This document shows, in pieces, positions 42,512 to 51,487 of a stretch of DNA of 64,000 bases. The stretch is from Gammaproteobacteria bacterium LSUCC0096. GTDB lineage: Bacteria; Pseudomonadota; Gammaproteobacteria; Pseudomonadales; Litorivicinaceae. The notes beneath the pieces were generated by a model that was not told the origin of the DNA, ran no database searches, and saw only the letters and a list, made by a program, of their open reading frames with translations. Numbering within the stretch: position 1 is the stretch's first letter; the number at the start of each line of letters is the position of its first letter. The stretch covers positions 909,118 to 973,117 of the forward strand of contig VIEA01000001.1 in NCBI GenBank assembly GCA_008087055.1, read 5' to 3'. Position numbers and translations under genes: made by a program.

Positions 42512-43753
42512 TTAAACAACTTGCACTCGCGACTGATAGGGCATTTCTTTCACTGGTAAATGGACAATCGCGGACAAAAGCCCTGTCGCCACTCCTACCC
42601 ACCAAACGACATCATAAGAGCCGAAGCGGTCATAGAAGTCGCCACCGAGCCACACACCCACAAAGCTTCCAATTTGGTGGGAAAGAAAAACAAGGCCATA
42701 AAGTGTACCCATATATTTTAGGCCATAAATGTATGCAACCAGTCCTGAAGTCAGAGGCACCGTCGCGAGCCATAACGAACCCATGATTGCTGAAAAGATC
42801 AATACGCTTGTCGGGGTCATTGGTGTCAAGATGAACCAAGCTGAAAGCACAGTTCGTCCTAAATAGATCCAAGCAAGCAGCAGCCTTTTCGAGTAACGCC
42901 CTCCCAATGCACCGGCCGTGATGGTCCCGATGATGTTAAAGAATCCAATCACAGCGATTGCGACTGCACCGAGATCAGCCGTGTCTTTCACACCCATTTT
43001 GGCCAAGATTCCATTTGGATCGATGGTCGCACAAGCCTCGGTGACGAATGCAGGAAAATGCGCGGTGACAAAAGCCAGCTGAAAACCGCAGCTAAAGAAT
43101 CCAATAAAAATCAATATATAACTAGGGTCTCTTACAGCGATATTTAATATTTTAGAGAGCGACTCTTCGACTTCTTTCTTTGTCGCTTTGACTGGTGCTT
43201 TAATGAAAGGAAGCGCGAAGAGCACCATCAAAATAATGCCCGCGTAAACTAAAAACACACTTTGCCAAGCCATTGTGTCAAGCATGAACTGTGTTAATGG
43301 CGGACCGACAATTTGCCCTGCACTTCCTGCAGCTGTCGTGACACCCAAAGCCAGAGACCGAGTTTTATCCGACGCTGATCGTCCAACAACACCCAAAACA
43401 ACACCGAAACCCGTGCCCGCAATTCCGATCCCCACTAGAATCTCTAAAAACTGATGTCCTGTTGCGGTCGACGCCATGGAACTGAGGCCTAAACCCAACG
43501 CATACACTAAGACACCGACGACAATCGCTTTCCGATCGCCGAGCTTTTCAGCAAACGCTCCAAATAATGGGGTGGCAATACCCCAGGCTAAATTCTGGAT
43601 CGCTATCGCGAGCGAAAACTCAGTGCGAAACCAGCCCAAATCGTTTGCAATCGGAATTTGGAACACACCAAAACTCGCTCGAATCGCGAAACTAACAAGA
43701 AGCACCAGCGATGCGGCGATCAAAATCGGTGTAAATACTTGACGAATTACCAT
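42512..43753 (-). CDS. MFS transporter
   Basis: A 413-residue membrane protein with 12 helices. It has the MFS loop motif GAFAEKLGDRKAIVVG between helices 2 and 3, and GTGFGVVLGVVGRSASDKTR. I use the ATG at 43753 because the frame further upstream overlaps the isochorismatase gene heavily; the remaining overlap is 7 bp. Similar to the oxalate/formate-antiporter or monocarboxylate-type MFS group; substrate unknown. It is coupled to an isochorismatase-fold hydrolase. Confidence 0.9.
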   Translation of the reverse strand: MVIRQVFTPILIAASLVLLVSFAIRASFGVFQIPIANDLGWFRTEFSLAIAIQNLAWGIATPLFGAFAEKLGDRKAIVVGVLVYALGLGLSSMASTATGHQFLEILVGIGIAGTGFGVVLGVVGRSASDKTRSLALGVTTAAGSAGQIVGPPLTQFMLDTMAWQSVFLVYAGIILMVLFALPFIKAPVKATKKEVEESLSKILNIAVRDPSYILIFIGFFSCGFQLAFVTAHFPAFVTEACATIDPNGILAKMGVKDTADLGAVAIAVIGFFNIIGTITAGALGGRYSKRLLLAWIYLGRTVLSAWFILTPMTPTSVLIFSAIMGSLWLATVPLTSGLVAYIYGLKYMGTLYGLVFLSHQIGSFVGVWLGGDFYDRFGSYDVVWWVGVATGLLSAIVHLPVKEMPYQSRVQVV

Positions 43754-44307
43754 GATGACTTTGTTTTGAGTGCCCGCAATTCTTTTACTAGACGCAGCAT
43801 TCCTTGGAAATCCTCGTTTGCGGCCGTCCTGACCCACTCAAACAAAAGCATCTCAGTCGTCACTGTGATTGCACCCGCATCCTTCATACGATCAAGCGCA
43901 ACCACGTGGCTCACTACATCGTGAGAAGCGACCAGATCAGTTACCACAAATACCTGTTTACCTGCTTCAAGAAGATCAAGAACAGTCTGGAGAACACATA
44001 CATGGGCCTCCATACCACAAACAAGCACTTGCTCCTGAGGCGCCACAACTTGCAATGAATGCTCTTTCAGTGCGGAAAAAGCACGTTTTTTCAGGCACGT
44101 AGCGCTTTCTGGGGGCTGAAAAATAGTGGCTCCTAGTTTGTCAGCGCAATGCTCAGTAATGACAAGAGTCGCGTCTTGTGAGGCAAGCCATGTCACGACT
44201 TGCCGAGCCATCTCTGCGATCATGACACCCGCATTGACTTCAGGGACTAATCGCTCCTGCATATCTATTAAAAGCACAGATGCTCGGTGACGATCGATTA
44301 CAGTCAT
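43747..44307 (-). CDS. Isochorismatase-family cysteine hydrolase
   Basis: A 186-residue hydrolase with the catalytic triad in place: D15 (VLLIDMQERL), Lys73/74 (CLKKRAFSAL) and C104 (CGMEAHVCVLQT). Closest in pattern to the YcaC/hydrolase group rather than to true isochorismatases. AAGGAG precedes the ATG. The substrate is unknown. It is followed by an MFS gene with a 7-bp overlap and is divergent from an AEC transporter gene. Confidence 0.93.
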   Translation of the reverse strand: MTVIDRHRASVLLIDMQERLVPEVNAGVMIAEMARQVVTWLASQDATLVITEHCADKLGATIFQPPESATCLKKRAFSALKEHSLQVVAPQEQVLVCGMEAHVCVLQTVLDLLEAGKQVFVVTDLVASHDVVSHVVALDRMKDAGAITVTTEMLLFEWVRTAANEDFQGMLRLVKELRALKTKSSW

Positions 44308-44394
44308 AGCTCTCTCCTTGTGCTCGCATCAAAGCATGCAAACTTAGAATCCACAAGATCCCGTCCTTTATGGTTTAATCGCGCAAACCATTTG

Positions 44395-45339
44395 ATGATC
44401 TCTATGCTTCACATCTTTCTCAACACATTGCCATTCTTTGCGCTGATTGCCTTGGGCTACGGCGCTGCCAAGGTTTCGCTTTTCTCAAAAGAGGCGACTG
44501 CGCATTTAACAAAGTTCGTTTTTTACTTTGCGTTATCGGCCATGCTTTTTAAATTTTCGTCCAACCTCTCACTCAAAGAGATTCTTGAATGGGACTTCAT
44601 GGCAGCATATTTGATTGGATCGCTTGCTCTTTACGTTGCCACAGCTTTCATCGCTCGCTTCAGAGGACAGCCGTTTGAACTATCAGTAATCGAAGCACAG
44701 TGCTCGGTCATCGGCAACATGGGATGGATGGGGCTCGCGATGCTACCGATTTTGCTCGGCGAGCAATCAATCAGTTATGTCATTATGGTCCTAATTATTG
44801 ATTTGATAGTTTTTGGACCTCTCATCGTAATCCTGCTCGTCGCCCATCGTGAAGGACGACTGAATCTGAAGTTGCTCCAAACAATCGGTGTCGGTTTAGT
44901 TAAAAATCCTCTGGTCCTCTCGATCTCGACAGGGTTGCTGTGGGCCGCATTTGAAATTCCGGTTCCTGATCTTTTGAATCGTTTTATGACGATTCTCGGA
45001 GGCGCATCAACTCCGGGCGCTCTTTTCGCAATCGGTGCATCCATGGCCTTTGCCGCAAAAGGCCAGGTTTCTGCGCCACTTTATTTATCCGTCAATAAGC
45101 TGATTATGCATCCGTTGCTCGTAGGTATCGCGGCTCTCGTGGTGTTTGGTATTGACCCATTTGCGAGCGCCGTGATGATCGCCTGTGCTGCAATGCCTGT
45201 GGCTGGGAACGTATATATGGTTGCGACACATTACAACGTTCCGAGCGAACGGATCTCGATAGCGATATTGATTTCGACAACCGCGAGCATCCTGACCATC
45301 TCTCTGATCATCGGTCTTGTCACGCAGCTCTACACGTAA
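44395..45339 (+). CDS. AEC family transporter
   Basis: About 314 residues and ten helices, of the auxin-efflux-carrier family. The start LHIFLNTLPFFALIALGYGAA, NMGWMGLAMLPILLG in the first half and TPGALFAIGASMAF in the second are family motifs. Members carry malate, malonate or other small acids. Two ATGs (44395, 44404) are possible; the longer frame upstream to 44287 overlaps the divergent gene and lacks sense. It ends one base before the convergent oxygenase gene. Confidence 0.9.
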   Translation: MISMLHIFLNTLPFFALIALGYGAAKVSLFSKEATAHLTKFVFYFALSAMLFKFSSNLSLKEILEWDFMAAYLIGSLALYVATAFIARFRGQPFELSVIEAQCSVIGNMGWMGLAMLPILLGEQSISYVIMVLIIDLIVFGPLIVILLVAHREGRLNLKLLQTIGVGLVKNPLVLSISTGLLWAAFEIPVPDLLNRFMTILGGASTPGALFAIGASMAFAAKGQVSAPLYLSVNKLIMHPLLVGIAALVVFGIDPFASAVMIACAAMPVAGNVYMVATHYNVPSERISIAILISTTASILTISLIIGLVTQLYT

Positions 45340-45340
45340 A

Positions 45341-46003
45341 TTAGTGTGGCGGATCGACTCGGTCTGTTGATGATTGATTTAATCGATACCATCCCGCAAT
45401 TGAAAAACGGATGCGCCTTGCTGGCAACACCTCATGGGGAAACTCTTCACTTAAAAAACTTACAAGTGTTCCAAACGATGGTGTCACACGGATTCCTGTT
45501 TGGTCGGATTCAGATTCATAAATCACCAACTCCCCACCATCATCAGGCAACCACCCAGGATTTAGGTACAACACAGTCGATACCAACCGATTCGCCTCTC
45601 CCTGAAATGCATCAAGATGACGCTTGTAATACTGGCCCGGAAGATAACGTGCGTAATGTGATTCATAAGAAAAAAGCCCCAGGAACAGCGAGCGGTTCAG
45701 AAACTGGCGCAACGAATCAGTGTATTCGAGCCATTGCCTGCATGGATCCGATGATCCCTCGATCCAACAGACTGAATCTGTCCGATTAAAGCGATTCAGT
45801 TGATAGTTCTTGGCACGTCCAATACCTGCGCGATGAAACCAATCATCATCCAGCTCGCTAACTTCACTCCACAGTGACTGAGCCAAACCTGCATCAACTG
45901 CATTTGGCTGAATGCTGTACCCCTGCCCCTTCAGATCACGCGCGATTTGTTCAAAAATGGGCTCTGAAGGCGAGACATCAAAAAGCGACTTCTCAATGCT
46001 CAA
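45341..46003 (-). CDS. 2OG-Fe(II) oxygenase, prolyl-4-hydroxylase/SM-20-like
   Basis: A 220-residue dioxygenase using 2-oxoglutarate and iron. With the start below, iron ligands are H129 and D131 (KRHLDAF) and H190 (EFPHEVL), with a 2OG-binding Arg in RRIRFSIAGWYR. The double-stranded beta-helix motif VSTVLYLNPGW is typical of SM-20/EGLN-like proteins. Start chosen as TTG at 46003 because AAGGAGAA lies about 8 bases upstream; this overlaps the DMT gene by 11 bp instead of 74. Substrate unknown. Confidence 0.85.
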   Translation of the reverse strand: MSIEKSLFDVSPSEPIFEQIARDLKGQGYSIQPNAVDAGLAQSLWSEVSELDDDWFHRAGIGRAKNYQLNRFNRTDSVCWIEGSSDPCRQWLEYTDSLRQFLNRSLFLGLFSYESHYARYLPGQYYKRHLDAFQGEANRLVSTVLYLNPGWLPDDGGELVIYESESDQTGIRVTPSFGTLVSFLSEEFPHEVLPARRIRFSIAGWYRLNQSSTDRVDPPH

Positions 46004-46871
46004 TGGGCTTCTCCTTCGGCTTTCGTGTTGCGAGATAAACGCCCGCACTTGCAACCGTAAACCCAATGATATCGATCATCGATAGAGCCTCATCCAAAAG
46101 CACCCAGCCCATCACAGCGGCAACTGGTGGAACGAGGAAGAACAATGCAGATGTCTGACTCGCAGAATTATGATTAATCAGATACATCAAGATCGTAAAG
46201 GCGCCAAAACTGACTGCGATAATCTGCCAACCCATGGCAAGACCAAATGTTAGGGTTAAGTCAATCGATGGATCCTCAAGAAACCACATGACCACCCCAT
46301 GAAATACAGCTGCCGAACCGGCTTGTATGGCATTATTCGTCGCAAGTGGCAGCGTTTGTGAAAATTTTCGCTGCCAAATAGTTGCGGTTGTGATTGAGCC
46401 AAGCGCGATGACATTGGCGACCAAACCGGCAACGGCGAACTCCTCGCCAAAATCAACACCTAAGACGAGTGCTGCGCCTACAAACCCGAGACTTAACCCG
46501 ACCCAGTTCTTAAACGAAACGTGCTCGCCTAATAAAAGCCCGGCAAAAATGGCTGTAAGAATCGGCTGTGTGCAGACAATCAGCGCCGATACCCCTGCTG
46601 GGATACCCACACTAAAAGAATACCAACATCCCCCAAGATACAATCCATGGAACAAGAGCCCTGTGATCACTGAATGTTTTAGGTCGCGACGATCAACCTT
46701 TGAAAACTCAGACAATATCCAAGCGACAAGCAAGAAGCCGGTAGCAACAATCGAAAATCGAAAAGCAAGCGCAGCAAATGGCGTCGCATCTTGTGTTGCG
46801 ACAGACCCAGTTGCAAAAGCAGATGCCCAAAGCACCACAAAGGTCAGCGGAAAAACAAATGATACGAGCAT
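45993..46871 (-). CDS. EamA/DMT family transporter
   Basis: A 292-residue membrane protein with ten helices in two EamA repeats (FVVLWASAFATGSVA in the first, VPPVAAVMGWVLLDEALS in the second). The ATG at 46871 has AGGGGA upstream and is preferred over a longer frame from 46913. Likely a metabolite or amino-acid exporter. It overlaps the downstream oxygenase gene, so the two form one unit. Confidence 0.9.
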   Translation of the reverse strand: MLVSFVFPLTFVVLWASAFATGSVATQDATPFAALAFRFSIVATGFLLVAWILSEFSKVDRRDLKHSVITGLLFHGLYLGGCWYSFSVGIPAGVSALIVCTQPILTAIFAGLLLGEHVSFKNWVGLSLGFVGAALVLGVDFGEEFAVAGLVANVIALGSITTATIWQRKFSQTLPLATNNAIQAGSAAVFHGVVMWFLEDPSIDLTLTFGLAMGWQIIAVSFGAFTILMYLINHNSASQTSALFFLVPPVAAVMGWVLLDEALSMIDIIGFTVASAGVYLATRKPKEKPIEH

Positions 46872-46913
46872 AGATCCCCTTAGAGGACGGAACAGTAACT
46901 GGTTTTCAACCAA

Positions 46914-48086
46914 TCACCCAGTGATTTCAGAACGGGGCAACGGTTCTCGGATCAGCGAACGCATCGCAAGTAACCCAAGCACAGGACCCGGCATTAAAAG
47001 CCAGACCACAAATACGTCCAGTTGATCGACCCAATTGGTCAACAGAACAATCGATCCAATCGATAAGAAAAATCCGATGCTGTTCTGGATCGATAACGCA
47101 CTACCAACCATATCTGCAGGGCAGGATTTGGAGGAAATCGCTGAAAATTGAGCGGAATCCGCGATCACGAAGAAGCCCCAAACCATCAATCCGAGCATCG
47201 CCATCCAAAAGGTATTTGCCAGCATTGGGTAAATCAAACACATGACACCGGACATCAATAGCGATACAAAAGCGACACGCCCACTACCCCAGCGTGAACT
47301 CATGAGCCCGCCCCAAACCGCGCCGAAGAGGCCGATCGCGATGACAGCAAAAGACCACAATGAAATCTCAAGAAGACTTGCTTCACCAACCACCGACGCG
47401 ACCAACCAAGGCACCAGAGTCCAAAATGCATATAACTCCCACATATGCCCAAAATAGCCAAACGCCGATGCTCGAAAGCGCGGAATTCCAAAGCTTTTGA
47501 ACACGGCACCCCATTGGATCGCACCTGCCTGCTTCGCTCCAAATGGACCTTCGCCAATCATAATGACCAGCATCCCACCGACCACCGCAAGCCCACTGAC
47601 TAGAGTGAGTGTGTATCGCCAGTCAGGTGACCAAGCTAATCCATTGAAGAGATGTGGCGAGGCCGTACCTAAGGTCAACATGCCTACTACAAGCCCAAGA
47701 CCAACACCTGGAAGCTTTGGCGACCAGCTCACAATGAGCTTCATACCAATTGGATAGATTCCTGCTAAACAAACGCCAACGATAAAGCGGTAGATCAAGC
47801 CCTCACTTAACCCATCCGCGTGATACGCGAATAACAGATTCGCTAGTGCACCAATGAAGGACGCCCATAAAAAGATCAGTGATGGACGAAAACGGTCAGC
47901 AATGTTCGAGATCGCAAGACCAAGAGTCCCTGCAATAAAGCCCGCCTGAACTGCACCGGTGAGAAGTCCAATATCGGACGCCTCTAGATTCCAGTGCTCA
48001 ATGAGCGCAGCTGAGACGCCATTCACACTAAACCATAGAGTGCATCCAAGGAATTGAGCGAATGCGATTCCAAAAACTTGAGTCAA
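46914..48086 (-). CDS. MFS transporter
   Basis: A 390-residue, 12-helix MFS protein. GFIAGTLGLAISNIADRFRPS holds the loop 2-3 motif, and FAQFLGCTLWFSVNGVSAAL begins helix 1. The start is TTG at 48086 with AGGAAA about 8 bases upstream; no ATG is near. Substrate unknown. It lies 19 bp after an Lrp-type regulator gene on the same strand, which may control it. Confidence 0.9.
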   Translation of the reverse strand: MTQVFGIAFAQFLGCTLWFSVNGVSAALIEHWNLEASDIGLLTGAVQAGFIAGTLGLAISNIADRFRPSLIFLWASFIGALANLLFAYHADGLSEGLIYRFIVGVCLAGIYPIGMKLIVSWSPKLPGVGLGLVVGMLTLGTASPHLFNGLAWSPDWRYTLTLVSGLAVVGGMLVIMIGEGPFGAKQAGAIQWGAVFKSFGIPRFRASAFGYFGHMWELYAFWTLVPWLVASVVGEASLLEISLWSFAVIAIGLFGAVWGGLMSSRWGSGRVAFVSLLMSGVMCLIYPMLANTFWMAMLGLMVWGFFVIADSAQFSAISSKSCPADMVGSALSIQNSIGFFLSIGSIVLLTNWVDQLDVFVVWLLMPGPVLGLLAMRSLIREPLPRSEITG

Positions 48087-48105
48087 GTTGGTTTCCTATT
48101 AATGA

Positions 48106-48561
48106 TCAGACCAATCGTGCCACACTCTCTTTGACTCGGCGTAGCGGTATCGAAGACTCAATGGACGCTACCCCTTCGATTTTTGTCAACTTACGGGTCA
48201 AAAACCGCTCAAATTCGTGTAAATCCGACACCGCGACCCGCAACAAATAATCAAACCCCCCGGTCATCAACCAACAATCGACCACCTCTTGATATCGAGC
48301 TACCGCCTCCTCGAAAGTGACGAGTCTGTCATCGATTTGTTTATCCAGGCGAACTGACACAAAAATACTGAATCCAAAGCCAAGCTTTTCCTCATCAATT
48401 AATGCCGTATACCCACGGATATATCCATCCGTTTCAAGTTTCTTAACGCGACGCGCGCACGGAGTCGGGGAAAGACCCACCTCATCTGCCAACTCAAGCT
48501 GAGACAATCGACCATCTCTCTGGAGCGCCTTCAGAATTTTCCCATCGATACCATCAAGCAT
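48106..48561 (-). CDS. Lrp/AsnC family transcriptional regulator
   Basis: A 151-residue regulator: the winged HTH (LDGIDGKILKALQRDGRLS, then LSPTPCARRVKKLE) and the RAM domain (VDCWLMTGGFDYLLRVAV). The ATG at 48561 is preferred over a TTG at 48588. It lies divergent from aceE and just upstream of an MFS gene. Different from the Lrp-type protein at 2623. Possible targets are its own promoter, the MFS genes and aceE. Confidence 0.93.
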   Translation of the reverse strand: MLDGIDGKILKALQRDGRLSQLELADEVGLSPTPCARRVKKLETDGYIRGYTALIDEEKLGFGFSIFVSVRLDKQIDDRLVTFEEAVARYQEVVDCWLMTGGFDYLLRVAVSDLHEFERFLTRKLTKIEGVASIESSIPLRRVKESVARLV

Positions 48562-48612
48562 AGCCAATATCTCTTTTACTGATTCCAAATTTAGATTTAA
48601 TCACTAAATAAA

Positions 48613-48665
48613 CCACATTTACATTGTGGATTCGCTGAAAAAAACCAATTTAACGATTTTATAAT
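48613..48665 (+). promoter_or_regulatory. aceE promoter region with inverted repeat
   Basis: A perfect -10 TATAAT is at 48660-48665, 28 bp before the aceE ATG, but no good -35 lies 16-18 bp upstream. An inverted repeat CCACA-N7-TGTGG (48613-48629) sits at activator distance. The layout suggests a factor-dependent promoter, perhaps bound by the divergent Lrp-type protein (inference). Confidence 0.45.
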
Positions 48666-48692
48666 GCGTGGTAACCAATAAGGAGTTCACAA

Positions 48693-51371
48693 ATGAATCA
48701 ACCCCTCGATCAGTGGATATCCGACCACATCGACGACGATATGCGGCAAGAATGGATTGATGCGCTCAGATCTCTGGTCCGAGAAGAAGGCAAACAACAA
48801 GCGAAACAGCTCCTCGACGCACTCGATGATGAAGCACGTGTTCTTGGCATCAACCAAACCAAGGCACCCTATTCGGCCTATCAAAATACGATTTCCTTAG
48901 CAGAACAGCCAGCCTATCCAGGAGATCTCGACATCGAAGAACGCCTGACCTCGATCATGCGTTGGAACGCACTCGCCATGGTCGTTCGCGCGAACAAGGC
49001 CTACGGAGAGCTTGGTGGACACATTGCTTCGTATGCATCATGCGCCGAGATCTTCGAGCTTGGATTTAATCATTTCTTCAGAGCGCGGACGGAGTCCTTT
49101 GACGGAGATTTAGTCTATTTTCAACCGCATTCTGCTCCTGGAGTCTATGCGAGGGCATTTTTAGAGGGTCGACTCTCTGAAGACGATCTAAAAAACTATC
49201 GTCAGGAAGTACCCGGCAATGGGCTGTGCTCTTATCCTCATCCATGGCTGATGAAAGACTTCTGGCAGGTTCCCACGGGTTCAATGGGCATCGGGCCTAT
49301 CTCAGCGATCTACCAAGCGCGATTTATGCGCTACCTCGAACATCGCCAGTTGACCGAAAGCCAGGATCGCCACGTCTGGGGAGTGTTTGGTGATGGCGAG
49401 ATGGATGAGCCTGAATCTCTCGCGGCCTTAACTTTGGCTGCGCGCGAGAATCTCGACAACCTCACATTCATTGTGAATTGCAACTTACAACGACTCGACG
49501 GCCCTGTTCGCGGTAATGGTCAAATCATCCAAGAGCTCGAATCCTTGTTCATTGGCGCCGGCTGGAACGTCATCAAAGTACTTTGGGGTTCCGAGTGGGA
49601 CACGCTCTTTTCGTTGGACCATGAACATGTCCTACTGAAGCGATTTTCTGAAACTCCTGACGGGGAGTATCAGAATTTAGGATCAAAAGATGGCGACTAC
49701 AACCGTCATAAATTTTTTGAAAAAGATCCAAAAACTGCAGAACTTGTGAAACACATGAGTGATGCTGAAATCAACGCCCTCAAACGAGGTGGCCATGATT
49801 TCAAAAAGCTCTTTGCTGCCTTTGCCGCCGCCAAAGCTCACCGAGGACAACCGACGGTGATCCTTGCGAAAACAAAAAAAGGCTATGGCATGGGTGGAGC
49901 TGGCGAATCAAAAATGACAGCACATCAGGCGAAAAAGCTCGATATTGAGAATTTGCTGGCTTTCCGCGACCGCTTTCAATTACCACTCTCAGATGAGCAA
50001 GTTGAGCAGCTTGAATTTGTAAAGCCGCAACAAGACTCGAAAGAAATTCAATATCTACTTGAGCGTCGTAGTGAGCTGGGTGGTTTCCTACCAAAGCGCT
50101 TTTCAAGCACTACGAATCAACTGCCTACTCGCCCATCATTCAGTACATATGCAAAATCAGCACTCGAAGCCGATGGCAAAGAGATGTCAACGACGATGGC
50201 ATTGGTCCGCATCATCAGCGGTTTATTAAGAGATAAACAATTTGGTAAGCACATCGTTCCAATTGTTGCAGATGAAGCTCGAACCTTCGGCATGCAAACC
50301 CTTTTCCATCAGATTGGCATCTATTCGCCACATGGTCAGACCTATGAGCCGGAAGATGCGGGCTCTTTGGTTTCTTATAAAGAAGCAAAAGACGGCCAAT
50401 TACTCGAAGAAGGTATCTCTGAGGCCGGAGCAATTAGCTCATGGACAGCAGCAGCGACCGCCTACTCAGCACACAACATCGAACTCCTGCCGATGTACAT
50501 TTACTACTCCATGTTCGGCTTTCAACGCATTGGCGATTTAATCTGGGCGGCTGCAGATCAACGAGCCCGTGGGTTTTTATTCGGTGCCACGGCCGGCAGA
50601 ACAACTCTATCCGGTGAAGGGCTTCAACATCAAGATGGCTCAAGTCATTTGATCGCAGCAACGATTCCGAATTGTCGTGCCTACGATCCATGTTTTGCAT
50701 ATGAATTGGCCGTTATTGTGGAGTTCGGGATTCACCGGATGTACGACAAGAAACACGATGAGTTTTTCTACATTACATTAATGAATGAAAACTACCCTCA
50801 TCCGTCTCGTCCCGATGGAATTGATGAGGACATCATTCGTGGAATGTATCTCTATCACTCAGCCGGACCCTCAGAAGCGCCTTGTGTGCGTCTTCTCGGT
50901 TCAGGCACGATCTTGAAGCAAGTCATTGAAGCTGCCCATTTGCTTACTGAGAACTTCGACGTGCGATGCGAGATTTTTTCAGTAACGTCATTCAGCGAAT
51001 TGGCGCGTGACGCGCAATCAGTACAACGCGATCGGCGACTCACCGGGTCTTCTGAGACGTCTCACGTTGAGAAACTTCTCGAAGGTATCGATCCAATTGT
51101 CTGCGCAACAGATTATGTCCGTGCTGTTCCTGCTCAAATCAGTCCCTACATTACAGCCCCATTTCATGTATTAGGGACCGATGGATTTGGGCGATCAGCC
51201 AATCGCCAAGCATTGCGTGCATTTTTTGAAGTCAACGCTACACATATTGCTTTTACCGCGATCACTTCTTTAGTCGATACAGGTCAACTTCCAGATGAAG
51301 CGCGACAGCACGCGCAAGAGTTATTTGAGATAAAACACTCCGTATCGCAACCAGCTCCGTGGAACCAATAG
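48693..51371 (+). CDS. aceE: Pyruvate dehydrogenase E1 component (homodimeric type)
   Basis: Thiamine-diphosphate enzyme that decarboxylates pyruvate and acetylates E2 lipoyl groups. The 892-residue product is the single-chain gammaproteobacterial type (E. coli AceE is 887). Its N terminus (RWNALAMVVRANK, GGHIASYASCAEIFELGFNH), the ThDP motif FGDGEMDEPES...NCNLQRLDGPV and the C-terminal VLGTDGFGRS all fit. A strong AAGGAGT precedes the ATG. Unusually there is no aceF or lpd next to it; a terminator follows at once. Confidence 0.97.
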   Translation: MNQPLDQWISDHIDDDMRQEWIDALRSLVREEGKQQAKQLLDALDDEARVLGINQTKAPYSAYQNTISLAEQPAYPGDLDIEERLTSIMRWNALAMVVRANKAYGELGGHIASYASCAEIFELGFNHFFRARTESFDGDLVYFQPHSAPGVYARAFLEGRLSEDDLKNYRQEVPGNGLCSYPHPWLMKDFWQVPTGSMGIGPISAIYQARFMRYLEHRQLTESQDRHVWGVFGDGEMDEPESLAALTLAARENLDNLTFIVNCNLQRLDGPVRGNGQIIQELESLFIGAGWNVIKVLWGSEWDTLFSLDHEHVLLKRFSETPDGEYQNLGSKDGDYNRHKFFEKDPKTAELVKHMSDAEINALKRGGHDFKKLFAAFAAAKAHRGQPTVILAKTKKGYGMGGAGESKMTAHQAKKLDIENLLAFRDRFQLPLSDEQVEQLEFVKPQQDSKEIQYLLERRSELGGFLPKRFSSTTNQLPTRPSFSTYAKSALEADGKEMSTTMALVRIISGLLRDKQFGKHIVPIVADEARTFGMQTLFHQIGIYSPHGQTYEPEDAGSLVSYKEAKDGQLLEEGISEAGAISSWTAAATAYSAHNIELLPMYIYYSMFGFQRIGDLIWAAADQRARGFLFGATAGRTTLSGEGLQHQDGSSHLIAATIPNCRAYDPCFAYELAVIVEFGIHRMYDKKHDEFFYITLMNENYPHPSRPDGIDEDIIRGMYLYHSAGPSEAPCVRLLGSGTILKQVIEAAHLLTENFDVRCEIFSVTSFSELARDAQSVQRDRRLTGSSETSHVEKLLEGIDPIVCATDYVRAVPAQISPYITAPFHVLGTDGFGRSANRQALRAFFEVNATHIAFTAITSLVDTGQLPDEARQHAQELFEIKHSVSQPAPWNQ

Positions 51372-51391
51372 TCCTGAAAGGAGACTAGAAA

Positions 51392-51423
51392 GCTGCGCCG
51401 GCCACAAGCTGGCGCGGCTTTTT
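51392..51423 (+). terminator. Rho-independent terminator of aceE
   Basis: Arms gctgcgccggc (51392-51402) and gctggcgcggc (51408-51418) form an 11-pair stem with two G-U pairs and a 5-base loop, followed by five T. It lies 21 bp after the aceE stop, so aceE is probably transcribed alone. Confidence 0.9.
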
Positions 51424-51452
51424 AATTGACTACCGACACGCTCTTTGATTTA

Positions 51453-51471
51453 CTGAATTCTGAATTCAGAA
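51453..51471. promoter_or_regulatory. Palindromic operator candidate before gntR
   Basis: TTCTGAATTCAGAA (51458-51471) is a perfect 14-bp palindrome inside an overlapping repeat CTGAATTCTGAATTCAG. It ends 16 bp before the gntR ATG, so it is a likely autoregulatory operator of the FCD-type regulator that heads the PhyH operon. Confidence 0.55.
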
Positions 51472-51487
51472 CACAAAAATAACACGT

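Noticed and set aside
43754-43837. Longer N terminus for the MFS protein at 42512
   Set aside because: It lies inside the isochorismatase gene and is hydrophilic; the ATG at 43753 starts the first helix.
45346-45789. Plus-strand frame of 147 codons
   Set aside because: Antisense to the 2OG oxygenase, whose HxD and His/Arg residues prove the minus-strand frame.
46327-47025. Plus-strand frame of 232 codons
   Set aside because: It runs antisense across the DMT and MFS genes, is Thr/Ser/Pro/Asn-rich and lacks any recognisable domain.
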